Shown here: positions 8,923 to 16,388 of the stretch, in pieces
How the letters are laid out: every line of letters begins with the position of its first letter
Numbering within the stretch: the stretch's first letter is position 1
DNA from: Mesorhizobium sp. M1B.F.Ca.ET.045.04.1.1
GTDB lineage: Bacteria; Pseudomonadota; Alphaproteobacteria; Rhizobiales; Rhizobiaceae
NCBI RefSeq assembly: GCF_003952465.1
Contig: NZ_CP034448.1
Location: forward strand, 6,611,001 to 6,675,000
Reading direction: 5' to 3'
Length of the DNA: 64,000 nt
Notes under the pieces: model-generated
The model's database searches: none
Seen by the model: the letters and a program-made list of their open reading frames with translations, nothing else
Told to the model about the DNA's origin: nothing
Position numbers and translations under genes: made by a program

Positions 8923-8950
8923 TTTCTCCCCGTAACGTGACGGGGAGAAA
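8923..8950. terminator. Hairpin downstream of the ribose-type ABC operon
   Basis: TTTCTCCCCGT and ACGGGGAGAAA form a perfect 11-bp stem with a 6-base loop, 56 bp past the end of the leftward substrate-binding protein gene. Its core resembles the CTCCCC/GGGGAG repeat family, so it may be a repeat copy doing terminator duty. The rest of 8809-9005 shows nothing else clear. Confidence 0.5.
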
Positions 8951-9005
8951 GACGCCGTCATCGATGGTTTCGCTAACTGTCGCCGTTGCAGAATGAGGCG
9001 CCGGC

Positions 9006-10058
9006 TTACTTCGCGTTCGGGTTCGGCATCCAGGCCGGCATGGCGACATCGGCATGGGCGAACTGCGGCAACTTGGCCGACAGGTCCTCCATGTTCTTGA
9101 TGTCCTTGTCGACCAGCTCCTTCTGGGTGATCAGCGTCGGCGGCACGATGACGTTGTGGCCGGGATCCTCGCCTGCGAGTAGTTGCGCCAGCGCCCTCAC
9201 CGAAACCTGGCCGACGACTGCCGGATTGGTGGCGGCGGTGGCCGCCCAGGCGCTGTCCGGTTCGCGCATCGCGGCGATGTCGGAGGTCGAGATGTCGGCC
9301 GAGTAGATCTTGATGCCCTTGTTCAGCCCCGCCTCGTCGACGGCGATCTTCACGCCCTTGGCGAACTCGTCATAGGGGGCGAACATCACCTTAATGTCGG
9401 GATGCGCCTGCAGCACCGAGCGCGCCTGGTTGGCGACGGAATTGGCGATCGGGTTGTCGAGCGTGCCGAACATGGCAACCTCGCTGATGCCCGAATGCTT
9501 CTTCTTCACGTCGACCCAGGTTTCGTTGCGTCGGTCGAGCGGAGCGATGCCGGCGACATAGACATAGCCGGCCTTCCAGCTGTCGCCATTGTCCGTGACC
9601 GCCTGCTCGAGGGCGAGCCGCGCAAGGTCGCGGTCGGACTGCTCGATCTGCGGGATCTTCGGGTTCTCGACATTGACGTCGAAGGCGACGACCTTGATGC
9701 CGGCGTCGACCGCGCGCTGGGCGGCGTCCTTCATCGATTCCGTCAGGCCGTGCTGGATGATGATGCCCTGCACGCCGAGCGCGATCGCCTGGTCGACCAT
9801 ATCGGCCTGAAGCGCTGCGTCCTGGCGGCTGTCCAGCACGCGCAGGTCGACGCCGAGCGCCTTGGCCTGCGCCTCGACGCCGGAGAGATAGGCCTGGAAG
9901 AAGTCACCGGTCGAGAGATAGCGCACCAGCGCGATCTTCACGCCGGGCTTGTCGAACGGCGCCGGGCGGTCCGCTGCGAGGGCCGTGCCCTGCATGAGCA
10001 GCGCCGCGCCCGCAAGGCCGAGCGCGGCCTTCCCCAAAAGTCTTCTTGTGATGCTCAT
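9006..10058 (-). CDS. Ribose-type ABC transporter substrate-binding protein
   Basis: 350-residue periplasmic protein of the RbsB (peripla_BP_4) family. It has a Sec signal peptide (KAALGLAGAALLMQGTALAA), the DQAIALGVQGIIIQHG fold signature and an AFDVNVENPKI ligand-site segment. The start at 10058 follows GGAGG at 5-base spacing. It is the last gene of a leftward operon ATPase-permease-binding protein. The operon is divergent from mtnK-mtnA, which points to methylthioribose, 5-deoxyribose or a related pentose as ligand; this is inferred from context only. Confidence 0.88.
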   Translation of the reverse strand: MSITRRLLGKAALGLAGAALLMQGTALAADRPAPFDKPGVKIALVRYLSTGDFFQAYLSGVEAQAKALGVDLRVLDSRQDAALQADMVDQAIALGVQGIIIQHGLTESMKDAAQRAVDAGIKVVAFDVNVENPKIPQIEQSDRDLARLALEQAVTDNGDSWKAGYVYVAGIAPLDRRNETWVDVKKKHSGISEVAMFGTLDNPIANSVANQARSVLQAHPDIKVMFAPYDEFAKGVKIAVDEAGLNKGIKIYSADISTSDIAAMREPDSAWAATAATNPAVVGQVSVRALAQLLAGEDPGHNVIVPPTLITQKELVDKDIKNMEDLSAKLPQFAHADVAMPAWMPNPNAK

Positions 10059-10098
10059 TTTTTCCTCCGTTGTGTTCTCATCAATGCCCCGGTCGAAA

Positions 10099-11139
10099 CT
10101 ATCTCTTGCCCCTGCCGGAAAGGGCGAAGGTGAAGACAAGGGCGACGACCAGAACCGCGCCCTTGACGAAATCCTGCGTGTAGTAAGGGGCGTTCATCAT
10201 CGTCAGGCCTTGCAGCAGGACACCGACGAACACCGCGCCGACGGCGGTGCCGAAGGCGTTGGGCTTGGCGGCGCCGAGCACCGCGTAACCGATAAGCGCC
10301 GCCGCTACTGCGTCGAGCAGCAGATTATTACCCGAGGCGATGTCGCCGCGTCCAAGCCGGGCGGCGAGCAAAATCCCGCCGATCGAGGCAAAAACTCCCG
10401 AAATGACGTAGGCCCAGATTTTGTATGCCTTGACAGGCGCGCCGGCGAGTTCGGCGGCGCGCTCATTGCTGCCGACGGCGTACATCATGCGGCCGAAGCG
10501 GGTGTATTCGAGAAAGAACCAGATCAGCACGGCGAGCACGACCAGCACCACCACCGAGACCGGGATCAGGTTCGGGATGAAGAAGTCGATGCGGTGGCGG
10601 CCAAGCGCCAGGAAGGCTTCCGAGAACTTGCCGTTGGCGACCGAGCCGTCGGGCATCGTCATGCCGGTAGCGATGGAACGGCCCTCGGTCGGAATGCGCT
10701 GCAGGCCGAGGAGCAGGAACATCATGCCGAGCGTCGCCAAAAGATCGGGCACGCGCATGTAGACGATCAGCCATCCATTGATCAGGCCGACGACCACGCC
10801 GATCACCAGGCAGGCGATGACGGCGACGATGGCGTTCTGCTCCAGCACCACCATGGCGTAGGAGGCGGCCATCATGGCGCTGGTGGCGACCGAGCCGATC
10901 GAGAGATCAAAACCGCCGACGACGAGTGTCGCGGTGACGCCGAGCGCCAGCACGCCGGTGATCGCCACCGACTGGAAGATGAAGACTGCGCTTTGCGGCG
11001 AGGCGAAGCCGTCGGCGGCGATCGCGAAATAGGCGATCAGCCCGACAAGCAGGACGATGAAACCATAGCGGATGGCATAGTCGCGCAATGTCATCGAACG
11101 CTCCCGCGCTGTCGCCCTCTCCGCCAAACTTGAACTCAT
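10099..11139 (-). CDS. Ribose-type ABC transporter permease
   Basis: 346-residue inner-membrane protein of the RbsC/AraH family, with about eight to ten hydrophobic segments. It carries the family signature GGFDLSIGSVATSAMMAASY and, near the C-terminus, the conserved LLLDAVAAALIGYAVLGA. It lies between the ATPase and binding-protein genes on the same strand. Only one permease gene is present, so the channel would be a homodimer. Confidence 0.9.
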   Translation of the reverse strand: MSSSLAERATARERSMTLRDYAIRYGFIVLLVGLIAYFAIAADGFASPQSAVFIFQSVAITGVLALGVTATLVVGGFDLSIGSVATSAMMAASYAMVVLEQNAIVAVIACLVIGVVVGLINGWLIVYMRVPDLLATLGMMFLLLGLQRIPTEGRSIATGMTMPDGSVANGKFSEAFLALGRHRIDFFIPNLIPVSVVVLVVLAVLIWFFLEYTRFGRMMYAVGSNERAAELAGAPVKAYKIWAYVISGVFASIGGILLAARLGRGDIASGNNLLLDAVAAALIGYAVLGAAKPNAFGTAVGAVFVGVLLQGLTMMNAPYYTQDFVKGAVLVVALVFTFALSGRGKR

Positions 11140-11169
11140 GCCTGCACTCCAAATCTCGTCATCCGGATC

Positions 11170-12837
11170 TCACGCCGCGCTGGTGAGCGGCCCGCCGGCC
11201 ACCTCGGCCAGTAACCGATCGAGGTCGATGTCGGCGTTCCTGTGCTCTCCGACGATCGTCTGTTCCGACATCACCAGGATGCGGTCGGCGGTTTCCAGCG
11301 CCTCGTCGAGCTCGGTGACGAAGATGAGTGTGGCGCGGCCGTCGGCGCTTGCCCTCAGCTTGGCTGCGATGTCGCGCCTTGCCGAGATGTCGACGCCCTG
11401 GAACGGCTCGTCGAGGATGAACAGGCGCGAGGCCTGCGACATCCAGCGCGCCACCATCACCTTCTGCTGGTTGCCGCCCGACAGCGCCGAAAGCTCGTCC
11501 TTCTCGGAGCGGCAGACGATGCCGAGTTCGTCGATCTGGCGGCGGGCGGCGATGCGCTCGGCGCGGCGCCTCATGACGCTGAAGTCCGACATGCGCTTGA
11601 GGAAAGGCAGGCTGATGTTGCGCTCGATGTTGAAGCCGTCGACGATGCCGCTCATCGCGCGGTCCTTGGCGACGAGGAAGACGCCGGCGGCGATCGCCTC
11701 TCGCGCCGAGTGAGGCGCATAGGGTTGGCCATCCATATGCATGGCGCCGGCAAGCGGCCTGCGCACGCCGAACAGCGTTTCGGCGAGCGCCGTCCGACGC
11801 CAAGCCGGTGACGCCACCACTTCGCCGGCCCCGAGCGTCATCGAGATCGGTTTGGCAAGTCCGACCATGCCGCTTAGAAGAAAGGCCAGGCGATTGCGCT
11901 CGGTGAGGCCGTACGAATCTCGGTTCATCGCGCGGAGGCCGGTTCGGCGAGCGCGGTTGCCACCTACAGGCCGGACTGCCACCACTTCGCCGGCCCCGAG
12001 CGTCATCGAGATCGGTTTGGCGCCTTGCGCCAGTTGCAAGCCTTCGGCGGTGAAGACCGCGCGCGCCGAACTTCTGGCGACGACGCGGTCGAGATGGATC
12101 TTACGGCCGAGCATGGCGTTGACCGCGCCTTCATAGTCGAGCGGCTTCCGATCGAAGACGCCGGAAATAGCGCCGTCGCGCATCGAGGCGATGCGGTCGG
12201 CAAGCCGCCGGATGTCGGACATGCGGTGCGAGATGTAGAGGATGGCGACGCCCTGCCCGCGCAGCCGGTCGATCAACGAAAACAGTCGGTCAGCTTCGGC
12301 GCTCGACAGCGAGGAGGTCGGCTCGTCGAGGATCAGCACCTTCGGCTGGTGCGCCATGGCGCGGGCGATGGCCACCATCTGCCGGTCGGCGAGCGTGAGG
12401 TCTGCGACACGCGCCCTGAGGTCGATGGTAAGCCCCATGCGGTCGGCGACGGCCTTGGCTTCGGCGCGGACGTTGCTCGGCTTGAACAAAACCGTGGCGC
12501 CTTTGCCGCTCAGCCTGTCGAGCGTCAGATTGGTGGCGACGTCGAGATCGGCCACCACGCCGTCATTGATGTTCTGATGCACGGTGACGACGCCGGCGCG
12601 GATCGCTTCGGCCGGCGTGCGGGGATCGAAGGCGTCGCCGGCCAGCCGCATCATGCCGCCGCTGCGCTCATAGACGCCGCTGACGATCTTGACCAGGGTG
12701 GATTTGCCGGCGCCGTTGGCGCCCATCAGTACCGTGACCTCGCCTGCATAAAGGTCGAGCGAGATGCCGCCAAGCACCTCGTTCTGGCCAAAGGATTTCC
12801 TCAGGCCCTCCACACGGAACACGGCATCTGCGCCCAT
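11170..12837 (-). CDS. Ribose-type ABC transporter ATPase, second ATP site disrupted by a duplication
   Basis: RbsA/MglA-type protein with two fused ATPase domains. Domain 1 is intact: Walker A GANGAGKST, then LILDEPTSSLSS and a conserved His in ILYISHRMSD. Domain 2 retains LSGGNQQKVMVARW and LFILDEPFQGVD, but its Walker A region reads ASPAWRRTALAETLFG instead of the expected glycine-rich loop. The segment ISMTLGAGEVV occurs twice, 55 residues apart. The protein is 555 residues, about 55 more than the usual 500, which matches one 165-bp insertion. The start at 12837 follows GGGAGG. Either a real variant or a sequence artefact. Confidence 0.85.
   Translation of the reverse strand: MGADAVFRVEGLRKSFGQNEVLGGISLDLYAGEVTVLMGANGAGKSTLVKIVSGVYERSGGMMRLAGDAFDPRTPAEAIRAGVVTVHQNINDGVVADLDVATNLTLDRLSGKGATVLFKPSNVRAEAKAVADRMGLTIDLRARVADLTLADRQMVAIARAMAHQPKVLILDEPTSSLSSAEADRLFSLIDRLRGQGVAILYISHRMSDIRRLADRIASMRDGAISGVFDRKPLDYEGAVNAMLGRKIHLDRVVARSSARAVFTAEGLQLAQGAKPISMTLGAGEVVAVRPVGGNRARRTGLRAMNRDSYGLTERNRLAFLLSGMVGLAKPISMTLGAGEVVASPAWRRTALAETLFGVRRPLAGAMHMDGQPYAPHSAREAIAAGVFLVAKDRAMSGIVDGFNIERNISLPFLKRMSDFSVMRRRAERIAARRQIDELGIVCRSEKDELSALSGGNQQKVMVARWMSQASRLFILDEPFQGVDISARRDIAAKLRASADGRATLIFVTELDEALETADRILVMSEQTIVGEHRNADIDLDRLLAEVAGGPLTSAA
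11813..12021. repeat. In-frame partial duplication inside the ABC ATPase gene
   Basis: A 44-bp segment at 11813-11856 recurs exactly at 11978-12021, 165 bp away (55 codons). The 121 bp between the copies, and the sequence just after the second coding copy, look like two differently damaged versions of the same region (both contain GCGCTCGCCGAA). Removing 165 bp would restore the usual protein length. Confidence 0.85.
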
Positions 12838-12857
12838 TCGTTCCTCCCTGGCCTGTG

Positions 12858-12920
12858 ACGCTATGGGCTACATCGGCAATTGTCAACACGATTGACATTT
12901 GCCAGAGCGCTTCCTAGCTT
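12858..12920. promoter_or_regulatory. Symmetrical divergent promoter/operator between the ABC operon and mtnK
   Basis: TGTCAA (12881-12886) and TTGACA (12892-12897) are inverted copies separated by five bases. Read rightward, TTGACA is followed after 17 bp by TAGCTT (12915-12920). Read leftward, the other TTGACA is followed after 17 bp by TAGCGT (complement of 12858-12863). The two -35 boxes thus face outward from one palindrome, which could also bind a regulator controlling both directions. Functional assignment is inferred. Confidence 0.6.
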
Positions 12921-12975
12921 GGCCCCGCCGCCGTGGCTCCGCTATCGTTGGAAACCACGAGCAGGAGGGGAGAGA

Positions 12976-14241
12976 ATGACCGGGAAGTTCGAAGCATTGT
13001 CGGTGGAGACGCTGCCGAAGCGCCTTGGCGAGAACGCGGCGCTGAGCGAGCGCATCGGCAAGGACTCGAGCCGTTGGACAGTACGCGAGGTCGGCGACGG
13101 CAATTTGAACCTCGTCTTCATCGTCGAAGGCGACAAGGGCGCGGCGGTGGTGAAGCAGGCGCTGCCCTATGTGCGGCTGGTCGGCGACAGCTGGCCGCTG
13201 CCGCTCAAGCGTTCCTTCTTCGAATATCATGCACTGACTAGGCAGGAGCGCCGAGCGCCGGGCTCGGTGCCGGCGATCTACCATTTCGACGAGGACCAGG
13301 CGCTCATCGTCATGGAATATCTGTCGTCACACGTCATTCTCAGGCGCGCTCTGATCGACGGCCGGGAACTGCCGAACATCGCGCGCGACATCGGCCTGTT
13401 CATGGCTCGCACCCTGTTTCGCGGCTCCGACCTGTCGATGGTGACAAAGGAGCGCAAGGCCGACCTCGCGCTGTTCGCCGACAATGTCGAGCTCTGCGAC
13501 ATTACCGAGAACCTGGTGTTTTCCGATCCCTATTTCGGCGCCAAGATGAACCGGCACACCAGCCCGCAGCTCGACGGCCTGGTCGCCGAGCTGCGCGCCG
13601 ACCGCGACCTCAAGGTCGAGGCGCAGCGGCTGAAGCATCTCTTCGCCGCAAATGCCGAGACGTTGCTGCATGGCGACCTGCATTCGGGCTCGATCATGGT
13701 GACCGACACAGAGACCCGGATGATCGATCCAGAATTCGCCTTCTACGGCCCGATCGCCTTCGATGTCGGCATGCTGCTCGCCAATTTCTGGATGGCCTTC
13801 TTCTCGCAGCGCGGCCACGAGGAGAAAGGCAGCCGGGATTCCATGCGCGCCTACCTACTCAACGTCACGGCCGAGACCTGGGCTATCTTCCGCGCCGAGT
13901 TCTCGCAGCTGTGGCGCACCGAGCGCACCGGCATGCTCTACCACAGGAGCCTGTTCGAGGATCAGGGCGACCGGCTCGCGGCCGAACAGGCGCTCGACCA
14001 CGTGCTCTCCGGCATCTGGACCGACCTGCTCGGCTTTGCCGGCATCGAGGTGCACCGGCGCATCCTCGGCCTCGCCCACAATGCCGATTTCGAGACCATT
14101 GCCGACGAAAACCTGCGCGCCAGATGTGAGGCCAAGGCTTTGCGCTTCGGCCGCCACATCGCCGTCAACCGGCGCCAGATCCACAGCATCGACGAGGTCA
14201 ACAACCTGGCCGCGCTGATTGAACAGGAGAGCAGAATTTGA
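12976..14241 (+). CDS. mtnK: S-methyl-5-thioribose kinase
   Basis: 421-residue cytosolic kinase phosphorylating methylthioribose (and, in some bacteria, 5-deoxyribose) at C1. It has the protein-kinase-like fold with the catalytic HGDLHSGS loop (residues 232-239) and the metal-binding DPEFAFYGP (251-259), both typical of MtnK. The ATG at 12976 follows AGGAGGGG. The stop overlaps the mtnA start by four bases, so the two are translationally coupled. It is divergent from a ribose-type importer. The rest of the classical methionine salvage pathway (mtnB, mtnC, mtnD) is not in the window. Confidence 0.93.
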   Translation: MTGKFEALSVETLPKRLGENAALSERIGKDSSRWTVREVGDGNLNLVFIVEGDKGAAVVKQALPYVRLVGDSWPLPLKRSFFEYHALTRQERRAPGSVPAIYHFDEDQALIVMEYLSSHVILRRALIDGRELPNIARDIGLFMARTLFRGSDLSMVTKERKADLALFADNVELCDITENLVFSDPYFGAKMNRHTSPQLDGLVAELRADRDLKVEAQRLKHLFAANAETLLHGDLHSGSIMVTDTETRMIDPEFAFYGPIAFDVGMLLANFWMAFFSQRGHEEKGSRDSMRAYLLNVTAETWAIFRAEFSQLWRTERTGMLYHRSLFEDQGDRLAAEQALDHVLSGIWTDLLGFAGIEVHRRILGLAHNADFETIADENLRARCEAKALRFGRHIAVNRRQIHSIDEVNNLAALIEQESRI

Positions 14242-15332
14242 ACGTCGGCGATCGCCACTACCGCACCATCTGGCTGAGCGACGACAAGCGTTCGGTCGAG
14301 ATCATCGACCAGCGCTGGCTGCCGCATGAGTTCCGTATCGAGACGATCGGGACCGTCGCCGGCATCGCCACCGCGATCCGCGACATGTGGGTGCGCGGCG
14401 CGCCGCTGATCGGCGTCACCGCCGCCTATGGCGTCGCCATCCAGATGACGGAGGATGCGTCGGACGAAGCGCTCGACGCGGTATGGGATACGCTGCACAA
14501 GACACGGCCGACGGCAATCAATCTGCGCTGGGCGCTGGACGAGATGCGGCGGCACCTGAAACCGCTCGCGCCGGAAAGGCGCGCCGAGGCGGCCTACCGG
14601 CGGGCGGCCGAGATCGCCGACGAGGATGTCGGGCTGAACCGCGCCATCGGCGAGAACGGGCTTGCGATCATCAAGGAAATCGCGGCGCGCAAGAAGCCGG
14701 GCGAGACGGTCAACATCCTCACCCATTGCAATGCCGGCTGGCTAGCGACGGTCGACTACGGCACCGCCACCGCGCCGATCTATCTCGCGACGGAGGCCGG
14801 CATTCCGGTCCACGTCTATGTCGACGAGACCCGGCCACGCAACCAGGGCGCCCAGTTGACCGCCTGGGAGATGGCCGGGCACGGCGTGCCGCACATGCTG
14901 ATCGTCGACAATGCCGGCGGGCATTTGATGCAGCATGGCGATATCGACATGGTGATCGTCGGCACCGACCGCACCACCGCCAATGGCGACGTCTGCAACA
15001 AGATCGGCACCTATCTCAAGGCTTTAGCCGCTGCCGACAATGACGTGCCCTTCTACGTCGCGCTGCCCTCGCCCACCATCGACTGGACCGTCGCCGACGG
15101 GCTTGCCGAGATCCCGATCGAAGAGCGCTCCGGCGACGAGGTTTCCCTGGTCTGGGGCAAGACGGCGGACGGCAAGGTCGCACAGGTGCGCGTCTCGCCC
15201 GACGCGACGCCGGCCGCCAATCCTGCGTTTGATGTGACGCCGGCAAGGTTGGTCACAGGGCTGATCACCGAGCGCGGTGTGGCGAAGGCCTCGCGCGAAG
15301 GACTGAAGGCGATGTTCCCGGAGCGCAGTTGA
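14238..15332 (+). CDS. mtnA: S-methyl-5-thioribose-1-phosphate isomerase
   Basis: 364 residues, of the eIF2B-like isomerase family, converting methylthioribose-1-phosphate to methylthioribulose-1-phosphate. The catalytic Cys is C164 in LTHCNAGW and the catalytic Asp is D244 in VGTDRTTANGD; the substrate-binding segment RGAPLIGVTAAYG is near 53-65. It starts at a TTG at 14238, with AGGAG eight bases upstream, overlapping the mtnK stop. The product could enter methionine salvage or be cleaved by an aldolase such as the RhaD-like fusion at 4798. Confidence 0.95.
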   Translation: MNVGDRHYRTIWLSDDKRSVEIIDQRWLPHEFRIETIGTVAGIATAIRDMWVRGAPLIGVTAAYGVAIQMTEDASDEALDAVWDTLHKTRPTAINLRWALDEMRRHLKPLAPERRAEAAYRRAAEIADEDVGLNRAIGENGLAIIKEIAARKKPGETVNILTHCNAGWLATVDYGTATAPIYLATEAGIPVHVYVDETRPRNQGAQLTAWEMAGHGVPHMLIVDNAGGHLMQHGDIDMVIVGTDRTTANGDVCNKIGTYLKALAAADNDVPFYVALPSPTIDWTVADGLAEIPIEERSGDEVSLVWGKTADGKVAQVRVSPDATPAANPAFDVTPARLVTGLITERGVAKASREGLKAMFPERS

Positions 15333-15489
15333 TCTCCCCCCTTGAGGGGGAGATGGCCGCGAAGCGGTCAGAGGGGGTCGCCTCGCATAGATCGCCAACG
15401 TTTACTTCTTGTCATGAAAGATGCTGGCGCTTCACGCGCGGCGACCCCCTCTGTCGCCTCCGGCGACATCTCCCCCTCAAGGGGGAGAT
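15331..15489. repeat. Composite inverted repeat of the CTCCCCCT/AGGGGGAG family
   Basis: A 24-bp palindrome with CTCCCCCC/GGGGGAG arms at 15331-15354 and a 22-bp one at 15468-15489 face each other. Between them lie matching outer arms: CAGAGGGGGTCGCC near 15369-15382 and GGCGACCCCCTCTG near 15440-15453. The unit directly follows the mtnA stop, so it may help terminate transcription before the riboswitch. Related units lie at 1837 and 53016. Confidence 0.78.
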
Positions 15490-15545
15490 TCCCTGCGCTC
15501 CCAATTGACAGCGCCGCCCTCCTCTTCCATACCTGCCCGCGTTAA

Positions 15546-15682
15546 GTTCTCAGGGCGGGGTGAAAGTCCCCACCGGCGGTAAGAGCTTCGGCTCAAGCCC
15601 GCGAGCGCTTCCTGGCAACAGGAGGGTCAGCAGATCCGGTGCGATTCCGGAGCCGACGGTTACAGTCCGGATGGAAGAGAAC
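15546..15682 (+). promoter_or_regulatory. FMN riboswitch (RFN element)
   Basis: Closing stem GTTCTC (15546-15551) / GAGAAC (15677-15682). It contains the conserved blocks CAGGGCGGGGTGAAAGTCCC, ACCGGCGGTAA, a GAGGGTCAGCAGATCCGGTG stretch, and AGCCGACGGTTACAGTCCGG before the closing strand. The order and content match the RFN aptamer. It sits 81 bp upstream of ribH2 and would shut the gene off when FMN is plentiful. Confidence 0.96.
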
Positions 15683-15693
15683 GTACGTGAGGA

Positions 15694-15719
15694 CGGCCCG
15701 CTTATGCGGGCCGGTTTTT
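15694..15719 (+). terminator. Intrinsic terminator, expression platform of the FMN riboswitch
   Basis: CGGCCCGC (15694-15701) and GCGGGCCG (15706-15713) form an 8-bp stem with loop TTAT, followed by GTTTTT. It lies just downstream of the aptamer and before ribH2, so control is probably by transcription termination. Confidence 0.88.
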
Positions 15720-15763
15720 GCGTCGTGCGTCCTGATTCTGGTTCGAAACGGAAGGAAGGACCC

Positions 15764-16231
15764 ATGAATCAGCATTTCCCCAAAACCAATGAAATCCGCC
15801 GTGTCGCCGTTGTCCGGGCGCGTTGGCATGCCGACATCGTCGACCAATGCGTGACGGCCTTCGAGGCGGAGCTTGCCGCGCTCGGCGGCTTTGCCGTCGA
15901 GATCTTCGACGTGCCGGGCGCCTATGAAATCCCGCTGCACGCCAAGACGCTTGCCGAGACCGGCCGCTACGCCGCGATCCTCGGCACCGCTTTCGTCGTC
16001 AATGGCGGTATCTACCGGCACGACTTCGTCGCTGGCGCGGTCATCGACGGCATGATGAGTGCGCAGCTTGCGACCGGCGTGCCGGTGCTCTCGGCCGTTC
16101 TGACGCCGCACAACTATCATGACAGCGCCGAGCACCATCGCTTCTTCCATGAGCATTTCAAAGTGAAGGGCAAGGAAGCGGCGAAGGCCTGCGTCGAGCT
16201 CCTTGCCGCGCGGGAGCGGATCGCCGCTTAA
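15764..16231 (+). CDS. ribH2: 6,7-dimethyl-8-ribityllumazine synthase, type II
   Basis: 155-residue penultimate enzyme of riboflavin synthesis, joining the ribityl pyrimidine with the four-carbon phosphate. Catalytic His is H86 in GIYRHDFVA; the sugar-site segment DVPGAYEIPLHAKTLAETG is clear. Length and the RHDF context fit the type II (decameric) lumazine synthase known from Rhizobiales such as Brucella. The ATG at 15764 follows GGAAGGA. It is alone behind the FMN riboswitch and is followed by a terminator, so it is a single-gene unit. Confidence 0.93.
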   Translation: MNQHFPKTNEIRRVAVVRARWHADIVDQCVTAFEAELAALGGFAVEIFDVPGAYEIPLHAKTLAETGRYAAILGTAFVVNGGIYRHDFVAGAVIDGMMSAQLATGVPVLSAVLTPHNYHDSAEHHRFFHEHFKVKGKEAAKACVELLAARERIAA

Positions 16232-16327
16232 GCTCGAGAAGGCCGGATTTCAGCCCTGCAACAAGAATTGCGGCCGAAAAGGCTCCAAAAGGTTGCGGTA
16301 ACTCCGAAATCCGGCCAGAAGCAACGG

Positions 16328-16351
16328 GGCCGCCCGCCCGGGCGGCCTTTT
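16328..16351 (+). terminator. Intrinsic terminator after ribH2
   Basis: GGCCGCCC (16328-16335) and GGGCGGCC (16340-16347), loop of four bases, then TTTT. It separates ribH2 from the aldolase gene. Confidence 0.82.
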
Positions 16352-16388
16352 CAAACACGGGCTCGAACCAGATACGGGAGACTATTCG

